From Corynebacterium haematomassiliense (lineage in GTDB: Bacteria; Actinomycetota; Actinomycetes; Mycobacteriales; Mycobacteriaceae): DNA of 64,000 nucleotides. The stretch is taken from positions 1 to 64,000 of the forward strand of contig NZ_JACDTZ010000003.1 of the NCBI RefSeq assembly GCF_013978595.1, written 5' to 3'. Position 1 is the first letter of the stretch. Each line of letters opens with the position of its first letter. Below the pieces are notes generated by a model. That model was not told the origin of the DNA. It saw only the letters and a list, made by a program, of their open reading frames with translations, and did no database searches. The position numbers and the translations under genes are program-made. Below, piece after piece: positions 1 through 7,951 of the stretch.

Positions 1-2
1 GA

Positions 3-20
3 AATAGCCATCCGGCTATT
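3..20. terminator. Short perfect hairpin, possible terminator remnant
   Basis: AATAGCC and GGCTATT form a 7-bp perfect stem around a 4-nt loop. No T-tract follows on either strand. It could end a gene lying to the left of the window, or be part of the repeat patch. Confidence 0.35.
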
Positions 21-30
21 CCACCGCAGT

Positions 31-126
31 GTCCAACAAGTCATCAGACATGATGTCCAATAAGTCACCAGACTCCGCGTCCAAAAACTCACCAGACTCT
101 GCGTCCAAAAAGTGTCAAGACATGAC
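31..126. repeat. Four tandem 24-nt units
   Basis: Units start at 31, 55, 79 and 103. Each begins GTCCAA and most carry CACCAGACTC or a variant. Units 2 and 3 are the closest pair. On the minus strand the first three units read in frame as an eight-residue repeat resembling LDAESGDL, but the fourth unit brings a TGA, so an intact gene is unlikely. There are no spacers, so this is not a CRISPR array. Confidence 0.85.
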
Positions 127-132
127 AGTGTT

Positions 133-162
133 CGTCTAGCGGTGTCGAAGCGCTGCTAGACG
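133..162. repeat. Inverted repeat with CTAG core (copy 1)
   Basis: CGTCTAGC at 133-140 is the exact reverse complement of GCTAGACG at 155-162, with 14 nt between. The same arm sequence recurs in the inverted repeat at 224-260. Confidence 0.75.
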
Positions 163-223
163 GTCACGCTGGTAATGAACATCAGCTTCATTACGACCTG
201 GGGAAATACAATCGGGGATTGCT

Positions 224-260
224 GATCGTCTAGCAGGGTCGCGCGCGCCGCTAGACGATC
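224..260. repeat. Inverted repeat with CTAG core (copy 2)
   Basis: GATCGTCTAGC at 224-234 pairs perfectly over 11 bp with GCTAGACGATC at 250-260, with 15 nt between. The core arm is identical to that of the repeat at 133-162, so the two are related. Confidence 0.8.
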
Positions 261-295
261 CACGGATTCGCGCGGGCGGCTGCCACGGCACGCAA

Positions 296-331
296 AAAGG
301 CGGGCCCTGCCAGAAAGCGGGGCCCGCCTTT
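296..331 (-). terminator. Intrinsic terminator of lpd
   Basis: AAAGGCGGGCCC and GGGCCCGCCTTT form a strong 12-bp stem. In the minus orientation a run of T residues follows, just past the lpd stop codon. Confidence 0.85.
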
Positions 332-352
332 GGTGCGTCGTAAAGCGAAGGC

Positions 353-1765
353 TTACAGGTTGATCATGTGGCCTTCGATGCCGTGCGCGATCTCCTTGAT
401 CACCTCCGGCAGAGTCGGGTGGATGTGGATGGAGCGCGCGATCTCGCCTGCGGTGAGGTCGAAGCGCTGCGCGAGGACGACCTCCGGTATGAGCTCGGAG
501 ACGTTTGCGCCGACGAGGTGGCAGCCCAAGATCTCGCCGAACTCGGCGTCCGCGACGAGCTTGCCAAAGCCAGCGGTCTCCGCCAAGCCCACTGCCTTGC
601 CGTTTGCGGAGAACGGGAAGGTGGCAACCTTGATGTCGCGGTCCGGCCACTTCTCCTTCGCCTGCTCCTCGGTGTAGCCCATGGAGGCGACTTGCGGGTT
701 ACAGAAGGTGGCGCGCGGGGTCATCATGTAGTCCTCGATCTCGAGGGTCTCCGCGTCCGCGATGGTCTCGGCAGCGATGATGCCCTGCGCCTCAGCGACG
801 TGGGCGAGCTGCAGCTTCGCGGTGACGTCGCCGATGGCGTAGATGTTGTCGACGTTGGTGCGCATGCGCTCGTCGATAGCAATCGCGCCACGCTCGGTGA
901 GCTCGACGCCCGTGTTCTCCAGGCCGTAGCCCTCGGTGCGCGGGGCGAAGCCGACGGAGATCATCACGCGGTCCGCGGTGAGCGTCTCCACGTCGTCGGA
1001 GCCGTTCTTCTTCACGTCCACCTCGACGGAATCGCCGTTGTCGCGCACCTCGGTGGTGGCGTGGCCGGTCAGCAGCTTCACGCCGAGCTTCTTGTAGGCC
1101 TTCGCGATCTCCTTGGACACGTCCTTGTCCTCGTTGGGCAAGACGCGGTCCTGGTACTCGATGACGGTGACATCCACGCCGTAGTTGGACAGCACGTAGG
1201 CGAACTCCATGCCGATCGCGCCTGCACCGACGATGACCATCTTTTCCGGAGCCTCCGGGTTGAGGATCTGCTCCTCGTAGGAGACCACGTTCTCGGACAG
1301 CTCGATGCCCGGCAGGGTACGCACCACAGCGCCGGTGGCGATGATGCAGTCATCGAAGGTGACGGTCATACCCTTGTCGTCGCCGTCGGTGATCTCGATG
1401 GTGTTCGCGTCCTTGAACGAGCCCAGGCCGTTGATCTCCTGGATCTTGTTCTTCTTCATCAGGTAGTGCACGCCGCCGACGATCTTCTCGGAGACCTTGC
1501 GGGAGCGCTTTTGGGCGTCGGTGTAGTCGAACTCCACGTCGCCCTTGATGCCGAAGGTTTTCGCATCGTGGTTGAAGATCTCAGCCACTTCAGCGTTCTT
1601 GATCAGGGCCTTGGAGGGGATGCAGCCCACGTTGAGGCAGACACCGCCCCAGTACTGCTTCTCAATAACAGCTACTTTTTTACCCAGCTGAGCTGCACGG
1701 ATGGCGGCGACGTAGCCACCGGGGCCAGCGCCGAGGACAACAACGTCAAAATGTTCTTTACTCAC
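353..1765 (-). CDS. lpd: Dihydrolipoyl dehydrogenase (E3)
   Basis: FAD-dependent E3 component that reoxidises lipoyl groups of the pyruvate and 2-oxoglutarate dehydrogenase complexes, with NAD+ as acceptor. The 470-residue length is normal for the family. Visible are the N-terminal FAD motif GAGPGG (residues 12-17), the redox disulfide Cys43/Cys48 in [13 protein letters not shown], a second nucleotide-binding motif VGAGAIG in the centre, and the C-terminal active-site HIHPTLPE. The start is GTG at 1765: a -10-like TACGAT lies 7 nt upstream and there is no Shine-Dalgarno, which suggests a leaderless transcript. It is a single gene diverging from the mycolyltransferase at 1846 and ends in a strong terminator. 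Confidence 0.96.
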   Translation of the reverse strand: MSKEHFDVVVLGAGPGGYVAAIRAAQLGKKVAVIEKQYWGGVCLNVGCIPSKALIKNAEVAEIFNHDAKTFGIKGDVEFDYTDAQKRSRKVSEKIVGGVHYLMKKNKIQEINGLGSFKDANTIEITDGDDKGMTVTFDDCIIATGAVVRTLPGIELSENVVSYEEQILNPEAPEKMVIVGAGAIGMEFAYVLSNYGVDVTVIEYQDRVLPNEDKDVSKEIAKAYKKLGVKLLTGHATTEVRDNGDSVEVDVKKNGSDDVETLTADRVMISVGFAPRTEGYGLENTGVELTERGAIAIDERMRTNVDNIYAIGDVTAKLQLAHVAEAQGIIAAETIADAETLEIEDYMMTPRATFCNPQVASMGYTEEQAKEKWPDRDIKVATFPFSANGKAVGLAETAGFGKLVADAEFGEILGCHLVGANVSELIPEVVLAQRFDLTAGEIARSIHIHPTLPEVIKEIAHGIEGHMINL

Positions 1766-1772
1766 GCTGCAT

Positions 1773-1778
1773 ATCGTA
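1773..1778 (-). promoter_or_regulatory. Candidate -10 box of lpd (leaderless)
   Basis: TACGAT on the minus strand ends 7 nt before the GTG start of lpd, so transcription would begin at the start codon itself. No clear -35 is visible. Confidence 0.5.
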
Positions 1779-1845
1779 CGTGCCCGTCTGGCAAAATGTT
1801 GCGAAGCATCTTGTTTGTTTTTTGAATGAAAGTGAGCGATTCACT

Positions 1846-3270
1846 GTGAAGTTCACTCGCACGGCGGTAGCCCTGGGCGCCGCCGCCCTTATCGCCGCGG
1901 GCTCCGTGCCCGCGGTCCAGCACTTCGCGGAGGGCGGCGCCGAGAAGCCGGTCACCACCCTGTCCCCGGCGGCGACGACGGTGCAGACCTCGCTTGAGAC
2001 CCCGACTTCCAGCACCACCGCGAGCTCGACCACGAGCCCGACCACGACAACCAGCGCGACCACGAGTCCGGCCACGAGCACGCCGACGTCGCCCCAGGAG
2101 AAGCCGAAGGTTGTGGAGACGACGGTGGTGCCGGAGACGCCGTCGACAAGCTTGAGCTCGACCGCGGCCACCACCGCAGAGGCGGAGCCGACGGACGAGC
2201 ACCCGAACATCAAGCCACTGGGTGAGGCCCCGAAGACCTACAACGGCAAGGACCAGAGGTGGGTGCGCATCCTCGCAGGCAGCCGCGGCACCTGGGACAA
2301 CGAGGCGATCCGCGTGTACTCCGAGTCCATGGAGCGCGACATCCCGGTGGCGATCTTCTACGCCACCGACGAAAACGGCGAGCGCAAGGAGAACGCCCCG
2401 ACCGTCTACCTGCTCAACGGCGCCGGCGGCTCCGAACAGGACACCGACTGGGTCGCGCAGGCCTACGACGAGCTGGAGAAGACGTACAAGGACTCCGGCG
2501 CGAACGTGGTCATCCCGATGGAAGGCGCATTCTCCTACTACGTGGACTGGGCGGCCGAGCCGCCGGTGGACACGGACACGAACCCCTTCTACCACGGCAA
2601 GCAGATGTGGTCGACCTTCCTGGCGGATGAACTGCCGCAGGCGGTTGAGCCGTACATGAACGCCGACCAGGAGCACCGCGCGGCTGCCGGCCTGTCCATG
2701 GCCGCGACCTCCGTGCTGCTTTTGGCGGAGCACAACCCTGGCTTCTACGACGCCGTCGGTTCCTTCTCCGGTTGCGCGGCGACCTCGACGCCGCTTCCGT
2801 GGCAGTACCTGGACCTGACCGTCAGCCGCGGCGCGCCGAATGTGATGGCGCCGGAGTACATCTTCGGCGAGCGCGGCTCGGACTACAACCGCCACTACGA
2901 CGCACTGGTCAACGCGGCGGATCTGAAGGGCACCGCGGTATACCTGTCCACCGGCACCGGCCTGGCGGGCGAGAGCGATACACCGGGCTATCTGAAGGAC
3001 CGCCTGATCAATACGTACGGCGTGGACCCGGATGCGGCTTCGGCCCGTGCGCTGTCGAATGCGATGACGCTGCAGGTTGAAGGCGGCGTGATCGAGGCGG
3101 CGATGAACGCCTGCACCCACGATCTGATGGTGAAGATGCGCGCCAACGACGTGGAGGTCACCCACGCTGAGCTGCGCAATGTGGGCACCCACAGCTGGGC
3201 GTCCTGGCGCGACGACGTGAAGCTTTCCTACGAGAAGGTGTTCAAGAAGGCGCTCGGCCTGGAGCAGTAG
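1846..3270 (+). CDS. Secreted mycolyltransferase (Ag85/Cmt-like) with Ser/Thr-rich linker
   Basis: Alpha/beta-hydrolase of the antigen 85/corynomycolyltransferase family, which transfers mycolic acids between trehalose esters, arabinogalactan and some proteins outside the membrane. The chosen GTG at 1846 gives a 474-residue protein opening with an Arg/Lys n-region and an Ala-rich signal peptide. The upstream ATG at 1780 would place a non-signal-like extension in front and crowd the divergent lpd promoter. Residues roughly 45-85 form a Thr/Ser/Pro-rich linker. The nucleophile is Ser284 in GLSMAATS and the catalytic His is in the late motif GTHSWASW. A bidirectional terminator follows. The linker sets it apart from the shorter paralogue at 3603. 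Which acceptor it uses cannot be told from sequence. Confidence 0.88.
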   Translation: MKFTRTAVALGAAALIAAGSVPAVQHFAEGGAEKPVTTLSPAATTVQTSLETPTSSTTASSTTSPTTTTSATTSPATSTPTSPQEKPKVVETTVVPETPSTSLSSTAATTAEAEPTDEHPNIKPLGEAPKTYNGKDQRWVRILAGSRGTWDNEAIRVYSESMERDIPVAIFYATDENGERKENAPTVYLLNGAGGSEQDTDWVAQAYDELEKTYKDSGANVVIPMEGAFSYYVDWAAEPPVDTDTNPFYHGKQMWSTFLADELPQAVEPYMNADQEHRAAAGLSMAATSVLLLAEHNPGFYDAVGSFSGCAATSTPLPWQYLDLTVSRGAPNVMAPEYIFGERGSDYNRHYDALVNAADLKGTAVYLSTGTGLAGESDTPGYLKDRLINTYGVDPDAASARALSNAMTLQVEGGVIEAAMNACTHDLMVKMRANDVEVTHAELRNVGTHSWASWRDDVKLSYEKVFKKALGLEQ

Positions 3271-3290
3271 GCACTTGCTTTCCACGCCTA

Positions 3291-3326
3291 ACGGCGCCTC
3301 CCCGCTTCGAGCCGGGAGGCGCCGTT
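3291..3326. terminator. Bidirectional intrinsic terminator
   Basis: ACGGCGCCTCC and its partner GGAGGCGCCGT form a long GC stem with T residues after it on the plus strand and an A-rich start. It lies between the convergent ends of the mycolyltransferase (3270) and the 36-residue gene (3352) and can serve both. Confidence 0.8.
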
Positions 3327-3351
3327 TTCGGTTTGCGCGCGATAGCGCGTT

Positions 3352-3462
3352 TTAGAACATGCCCATGCCGTAGGCGATGGTGGAGGACATGGACGAGCCT
3401 GCGTGCACGAGCTCGCCGAGAATCTGGTTGATCTGCACCTGGAAAGTTTCGATGGGGTTCAT
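3352..3462 (-). CDS. 36-residue peptide, possible mycomembrane pore or cell-wall peptide
   Basis: A small gene with a strong GAAAGGA ribosome site 7 nt upstream of ATG 3462, a plausible promoter behind it and a terminator after it, so it looks genuinely expressed. The product starts MNPIETFQVQINQILGEL and ends in Phe. It has no signal peptide, no Cys, a spaced hydrophobic pattern compatible with an amphipathic helix, and a Ser cluster (GSSMSS) in the middle. Corynebacterial PorA/PorH-type channel peptides are likewise tiny, lack signal peptides and can be O-mycoloylated on Ser. The position between two mycolyltransferase genes suits that idea. I see no direct sequence identity to a named porin, so the function is inference. 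Confidence 0.65.
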   Translation of the reverse strand: MNPIETFQVQINQILGELVHAGSSMSSTIAYGMGMF

Positions 3463-3525
3463 GTTGGGGTCCTTTCGGGGTTTCAGGGCGGGGCGCAACA
3501 CACCACACGCGTAACGCTGGCCACT

Positions 3526-3556
3526 ACAGTAACGAATGTCCCATAGAATGGCGCAA
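3526..3556 (-). promoter_or_regulatory. Candidate promoter of the 36-residue gene
   Basis: On the minus strand TTGCGC (3551-3556) and TACTGT (3526-3531) are separated by 19 nt, giving a leader of about 55 nt before the ATG at 3462. Confidence 0.4.
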
Positions 3557-3602
3557 TAATTGCCTGTCAGTTTAACCCCCTCCCCCAGGACTGGATACAC
3601 AG

Positions 3603-4721
3603 ATGAAGAAGATCAAGGCGGCGGCGCTTGCCGCCCTCACGGCAGTCTCCCTCGCATGCTCCGGCGCTCCGGCGGTGTCCGCCCAGCCGGCCGGCCAGGA
3701 GGGAATTGTGAAGGCGTGGGACGCGCGAACGAACCCGCCGCTGATCACCCGCACCGGCCAGGCGCAGGAGTGGGTCAACCAGGTGGACCACAAGACGGTG
3801 CTGTCCTACAACGTGTACTCCCCCTCCATGCGCCGCGACATCCCGGTCGCGGTCGTCCCGGCCACCGACGCCGCCGGCAACCGCGTGCGCAACGCGCCGA
3901 CGCTGTATCTGCTCAACGGCGCCGGCGGCGCGGAGCAGAACCAGGACTGGCTGAAGCTCTACCCGGTGAAGGACTACTTCGCCGGCAAGGGCGTGAACGT
4001 GGTGGTGCCGCAGGCTGGCGCGTTTTCCTACTACACGGACTGGGTGAAAGACGACGTCGCTTCCGACTACGTCAACGGCCCGCAGAAGTGGGAGACGTTT
4101 TTGACCAAGGAGCTGCCCGGCCCGATCGAGCGCGTGGTGGGTGCCAACGGCCGCCGCGCCGTGACGGGTGTGTCCATGTCCGCCACCTCTGCCCTGCTGT
4201 TCGCGCAGCACAACCCGGGGATGTACCAGGCCGCGGCGGCGTTTTCCGGCTGCGCGTCCACGTCCTCGCCGCACGGCTACAACTTCGCGCGCTTGACCGT
4301 CAACCGCGCGGGCACCCCGAACTTCCAGACGGTCACCCCGGAGATGATGTGGGGTCCGATGAACGGGCCGTACAACCGCTACAACGACGCGCTTCTGGGC
4401 GCGGAGAAGCTGCGCGGCACCCGCCTGTACATCTCCTCCGGCTCGGGCCTTGCGGGGCACCCGGACCAGGTCAGCTACCTGCTGGGCAAGGGCGCCCCGA
4501 TGCCGGCGGCGCAGGCCGGTGCAGCCGTGCTGCAGGTCGAAGGCGGCGTGATTGAGGCCGCGGTGAACAAGTGCACCCACGACCTGAAGGCCAAGCTGGA
4601 CGGCCTGGGCATCCCGGCGCACTTCGAGCTGCGCAACGTGGGCACCCACTCGTGGCCGTACTGGACCGAGGACATGGACCGCGCCTGGCACACCACCATC
4701 AAGCCTGCCCTGGGGGTCTAG
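3603..4721 (+). CDS. Secreted mycolyltransferase (Ag85/Cmt-like), compact form
   Basis: Second member of the antigen 85/corynomycolyltransferase family, 372 residues, paralogous to the protein at 1846 but without the Ser/Thr linker. An N-terminal signal peptide runs to about residue 27 (AVSA then Gln). A Cys at residue 19 does not sit in a good lipobox. The nucleophile is Ser191 in GVSMSATS and the catalytic His is in GTHSWPYW near the C-terminus. Shared motifs with the paralogue include LLNGAGG and FSGCA. The S9 peptidase gene starts one base after its stop, so it heads a long colinear run. The likely role is mycoloylation of envelope acceptors. Confidence 0.9.
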   Translation: MKKIKAAALAALTAVSLACSGAPAVSAQPAGQEGIVKAWDARTNPPLITRTGQAQEWVNQVDHKTVLSYNVYSPSMRRDIPVAVVPATDAAGNRVRNAPTLYLLNGAGGAEQNQDWLKLYPVKDYFAGKGVNVVVPQAGAFSYYTDWVKDDVASDYVNGPQKWETFLTKELPGPIERVVGANGRRAVTGVSMSATSALLFAQHNPGMYQAAAAFSGCASTSSPHGYNFARLTVNRAGTPNFQTVTPEMMWGPMNGPYNRYNDALLGAEKLRGTRLYISSGSGLAGHPDQVSYLLGKGAPMPAAQAGAAVLQVEGGVIEAAVNKCTHDLKAKLDGLGIPAHFELRNVGTHSWPYWTEDMDRAWHTTIKPALGV

Positions 4722-4722
4722 C

Positions 4723-6690
4723 GTGCGCGACATCGAGCCCAAGCTTCTCGACGACCTCACGGCCGCCCCCGCCCTCGAATGGGCCCGGGAGTGGTCCGAC
4801 GCGACAGAAGCGCGGCTCGATTCGTCCGCGCTGCGCGAGCGGATCCGCGCCGCGTTGGATTCGGACGACCGGATCCCGTTTGTCACCCGGCGCGGCGAGT
4901 ACCTGTACAACTTCTGGCGCGAGGGGGACCACCAGCGCGGACTCTGGCGGCGCACGACCCTCGCCTCGTTCCTCGGGGAGGAGCAACCCGACTGGGAGGT
5001 CCTCCTCGACGTCGACACGCTCGCCGAGGAAGAAGGCGAGGACTGGGTGTACAAGGGCGCCACCGTGCTGCCTGTGAGCTGGGACCGGGCGCTGATCCGC
5101 CTGTCGCGAGGCGGCGCGGACGCGGTGGTAGTGCGCGAATTCGACCTTGAACACCGTGCCTTCGTCGGCGCGGCCGACGGTGGTTTCACCGTCGACGAGG
5201 CGAAATCCTCCGTCGACTGGGTGGACCGCGACACCATCCTGGTGGGCACCGACGAGGGACCGGGCACGGTGACCAACTCCGGCTACCCCATGCAGGTGGC
5301 GCGCTGGACCCGCGACGGCGGCAAGACCGTCACCTTCACCGGCGAACCCGACGACGTTGGCGTGTGGTCGGGGTTTGACGTGGTGGACCGGAGGACCGTC
5401 GTCACGCGGGCGCTCGATTTTTACACCTCGCGCACGTGGGTCGACGGCGAGTTTTTGGACGTGCCGGACGACTGCGACGCCATCCCCCACCGCAAGTGGC
5501 TGTTCATCCAGCCGCGCACCGAGTTCGCGGGCGTGCCCGCGGGCGCGCTCGGCGTGATCGAGCTCGAAGCGTTCCAGCAGGGCGGCCGAGAGTTCGCCGT
5601 GCTGGAGCAGGACGCGACCGTGGAAGCGATCGCGTTCACTGAAAACGCGCTGCTTTTGACCTGCCTGGTGGACGTGGCCACCAGCATCTCCCGCATCGCG
5701 CTGGGCACCTGGGAGCGCACCGAGCTCGCGCTGCCGGAGGCCGCGAGCGCGCACGTCGTTGCCTCCAGCCCGCTGGCCGGCGACGAGTTCTGGGTCGCCG
5801 CGTCCTCCTTCACCACGCCGACAACGCTTCTGCGCGGCGACGCCTCCGGCGCACTCACCGAGGCCAAGCGCGCGCCTGCCCACTTCGACACGGCAGGGCT
5901 GGAAACCCGCCAGCACTGGGTGACCTCCGCCGATGGCACCCGGCTGCCGTACTTCATCACCGGCGACTTCTCCCTTGGTGCACGTCCTACGCTGGTGGGC
6001 GGCTACGGCGGCTTCGAGGTCTCGCTCACGCCCGCGTTTTCCAACGTGCGCGGCATCGCATGGTTGGAACAGGGCAACTTCTACGTCCAGCCCAACCTGC
6101 GCGGCGGCGGCGAGTTCGGCCCCGAGTGGCACTCGCAGGTGGTCAAAACCAACCGGCACAAGGTGTGGGAGGACCACAAGGCGGTGCTCGAGGACGTCGT
6201 CGCCCGCGGCTACGCCGAACCTGCGCAGATTGCCATCCGCGGCGGCTCCAACGGCGGGCTGCTCACCTCCGGCGCGCTGGTGCAGTACCCGGAGTGCTTC
6301 GGCGCGGCCGTGATCCAGGTGCCGCTGACGGACATGCTGCGCTACCACACCCTGTCCGCCGGCGCGTCGTGGATGGCGGAGTACGGCGACCCGGACAACG
6401 TCGATGAGCGCGCAGCGATTGCAACCTGGTCGCCGCTGCACAACGTCCGCCCGCGCGAGGACGTGGCGTATCCCCCGGCGCTGGTGACCACCTCCACGCG
6501 CGACGACCGCGTCCACCCCGCCCACGCCCGCACCTTCGCGCTCGCCCTGTGGCGGGCGGGCCAGCCGGTGGACTATTTCGAGAACACCGCAGGCGGGCAC
6601 GCCGGCGCCGCGGATAATGCACAGGTGTCGCGGGTGGAGGCGTTGATCTACCAGTGGATCGACGACAAGATCGGCCAACCGCTGGCGTAG
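4723..6690 (+). CDS. Prolyl oligopeptidase family serine peptidase (S9)
   Basis: 655-residue S9A-type peptidase with the normal two-part build: an N-terminal beta-propeller (about 60-400) that restricts access and a C-terminal alpha/beta-hydrolase domain. The nucleophile is Ser509 in RGGSNGG, the Asp lies in STRDDRVHP (about 594-595) and the His is His626 in GGHAG. No signal peptide is visible, so it should act in the cytoplasm on short proline-containing peptides. It starts with GTG one base after the mycolyltransferase stop, implying translational coupling. The M1 peptidase follows after 13 nt. Confidence 0.9.
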   Translation: MRDIEPKLLDDLTAAPALEWAREWSDATEARLDSSALRERIRAALDSDDRIPFVTRRGEYLYNFWREGDHQRGLWRRTTLASFLGEEQPDWEVLLDVDTLAEEEGEDWVYKGATVLPVSWDRALIRLSRGGADAVVVREFDLEHRAFVGAADGGFTVDEAKSSVDWVDRDTILVGTDEGPGTVTNSGYPMQVARWTRDGGKTVTFTGEPDDVGVWSGFDVVDRRTVVTRALDFYTSRTWVDGEFLDVPDDCDAIPHRKWLFIQPRTEFAGVPAGALGVIELEAFQQGGREFAVLEQDATVEAIAFTENALLLTCLVDVATSISRIALGTWERTELALPEAASAHVVASSPLAGDEFWVAASSFTTPTTLLRGDASGALTEAKRAPAHFDTAGLETRQHWVTSADGTRLPYFITGDFSLGARPTLVGGYGGFEVSLTPAFSNVRGIAWLEQGNFYVQPNLRGGGEFGPEWHSQVVKTNRHKVWEDHKAVLEDVVARGYAEPAQIAIRGGSNGGLLTSGALVQYPECFGAAVIQVPLTDMLRYHTLSAGASWMAEYGDPDNVDERAAIATWSPLHNVRPREDVAYPPALVTTSTRDDRVHPAHARTFALALWRAGQPVDYFENTAGGHAGAADNAQVSRVEALIYQWIDDKIGQPLA

Positions 6691-6703
6691 ACTTCCCGGC
6701 GAT

Positions 6704-7951
6704 ATGAGTAACCTGAGGCTTCGCTCCACCCCCATCCCCGGCACCCGCGACCGCTACACCGGCGTGGAGTTCAACCTGGGCTTCCACGTCACGCACTACA
6801 ACCTGGATTTCGACTACAAGGTGGCCCCGAACCGTCTCGAAGCAACTGCGACCCTGACGCTGAACACGTGGCGCGAGCTGAACCACCTCACCCTCGACCT
6901 CACCCAGGGCCTGTCGGTGCGCCGCGTGGAGGCGTCTAACGGCTTCGACGTCAAGCGCTACCGCCACCACGGCGGCAAACTGCGCATCACCTTCGACCAG
7001 TTCATCCCGGTGGACACTGAGCTGCAGCTGACCATCCGCTACGCCGGCTCCCCGCGCCCGCGCCGCACCGCCTGGGGCATGCTGGGTTGGGAGGAGCTGG
7101 ACAACGGCGCACTGACCGCCAACCAGCCCAACGGCGCGCCGTCCTGGTTCCCCTGCGACGACACCCCGGACGAGAAAGCCACCTACACCTTCAACGTGCG
7201 CGCGGACCGCGGGTACGTCGCGGTGACCAACACCACCGCCCGCCCGATGGCGACCTACCTGGCCACGGTGCAGGTGGGCCAGTTCCACCGCGTTGATTTA
7301 GGGCGCAACACGGTGGCGTGGCTGCCGGCGGCGACCCAGGTGGGCGATTTGGACAAGCAGCAGGCCATGCTGGACTACTTCGAAACCGTCTTCGGGCCCT
7401 ACCCGTTTGAGAACTACCAGGTGGTTGTGCACGAAGAAGATCTGGAGATCCCGCTCGAGGCCCAGGGGCTGTCCATCTTCGGCGTGAACCACCTGCGAGG
7501 CAACGAGCGCCTCATCGCGCACGAGCTGGCGCACCAGTGGTTCGGCAACTCGCTGGGCATCGCGCAGTGGGAGGACATCTGGCTCAACGAGGGTTTCGCC
7601 TGCTACTCCGAGTGGCTGTGGGCGGACTTTTCGGGGCAGATGCCTATCGACGCCTCCGTGCGCACCCACTACGACAACATCACGCCCATGCGGTTTACCC
7701 TGGCCGACCCGGGCGCGCGCGACATGTTCGACGACCGCGTGTACAAACGCGGCGCCATCACGCTGCACGCGCTGCGCCGCAAAGCCGGCGACCCGGCGTT
7801 TTTCGCTGCGGTCCGGGACTACGTGGCCCGCGGCGCCCACGGTGTGGTGGAGCCCTTCGACCTGGTCAACGCGTTCGCGCGCCAGGGCATCGCTGTCGGC
7901 GACGTGATCGACGCGTGGATCAACCACCCCGAACTTCCGGAGTGCCCGTGA
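6704..7951 (+). CDS. M1 family zinc metallopeptidase, short form
   Basis: 415-residue aminopeptidase-like protein of the gluzincin M1 family. The zinc site is His273-Glu274-x-x-His277 in HELAHQWFGN with Glu296 in NEGFACYSEW. The usual exopeptidase GAMEN motif is replaced here by EAQGLSIFG, as in the shortened actinobacterial branch, and the large C-terminal helical domain of full-length PepN is absent. No signal peptide is seen. It sits between an S9 peptidase and a membrane protein with which it overlaps by 4 nt, so it belongs to the same transcript. A TAGACT word overlaps the upstream stop codon and could be an internal -10. Confidence 0.88.
   Translation: MSNLRLRSTPIPGTRDRYTGVEFNLGFHVTHYNLDFDYKVAPNRLEATATLTLNTWRELNHLTLDLTQGLSVRRVEASNGFDVKRYRHHGGKLRITFDQFIPVDTELQLTIRYAGSPRPRRTAWGMLGWEELDNGALTANQPNGAPSWFPCDDTPDEKATYTFNVRADRGYVAVTNTTARPMATYLATVQVGQFHRVDLGRNTVAWLPAATQVGDLDKQQAMLDYFETVFGPYPFENYQVVVHEEDLEIPLEAQGLSIFGVNHLRGNERLIAHELAHQWFGNSLGIAQWEDIWLNEGFACYSEWLWADFSGQMPIDASVRTHYDNITPMRFTLADPGARDMFDDRVYKRGAITLHALRRKAGDPAFFAAVRDYVARGAHGVVEPFDLVNAFARQGIAVGDVIDAWINHPELPECP

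Larger units (their letters stand above)
1..352. other. Repeat-rich intergenic region, no gene
   Basis: No convincing gene lies here. The stretch holds a short hairpin (3-20), four 24-nt tandem units (31-126), two inverted repeats with CTAG cores (133-162 and 224-260) and the lpd terminator (296-331). The open frames that cross it have odd composition and no ribosome binding site. Repeats of this density suggest a decayed or non-coding element downstream of lpd. Confidence 0.6.

Noticed and set aside
31..126. CRISPR array
   Set aside because: The units are contiguous with no spacers, and no cas genes lie nearby.
3603..3660. Lipoprotein signal in the second mycolyltransferase
   Set aside because: The Cys at residue 19 is preceded by Ser-Leu-Ala and does not meet the lipobox; cleavage at AVSA is more plausible.
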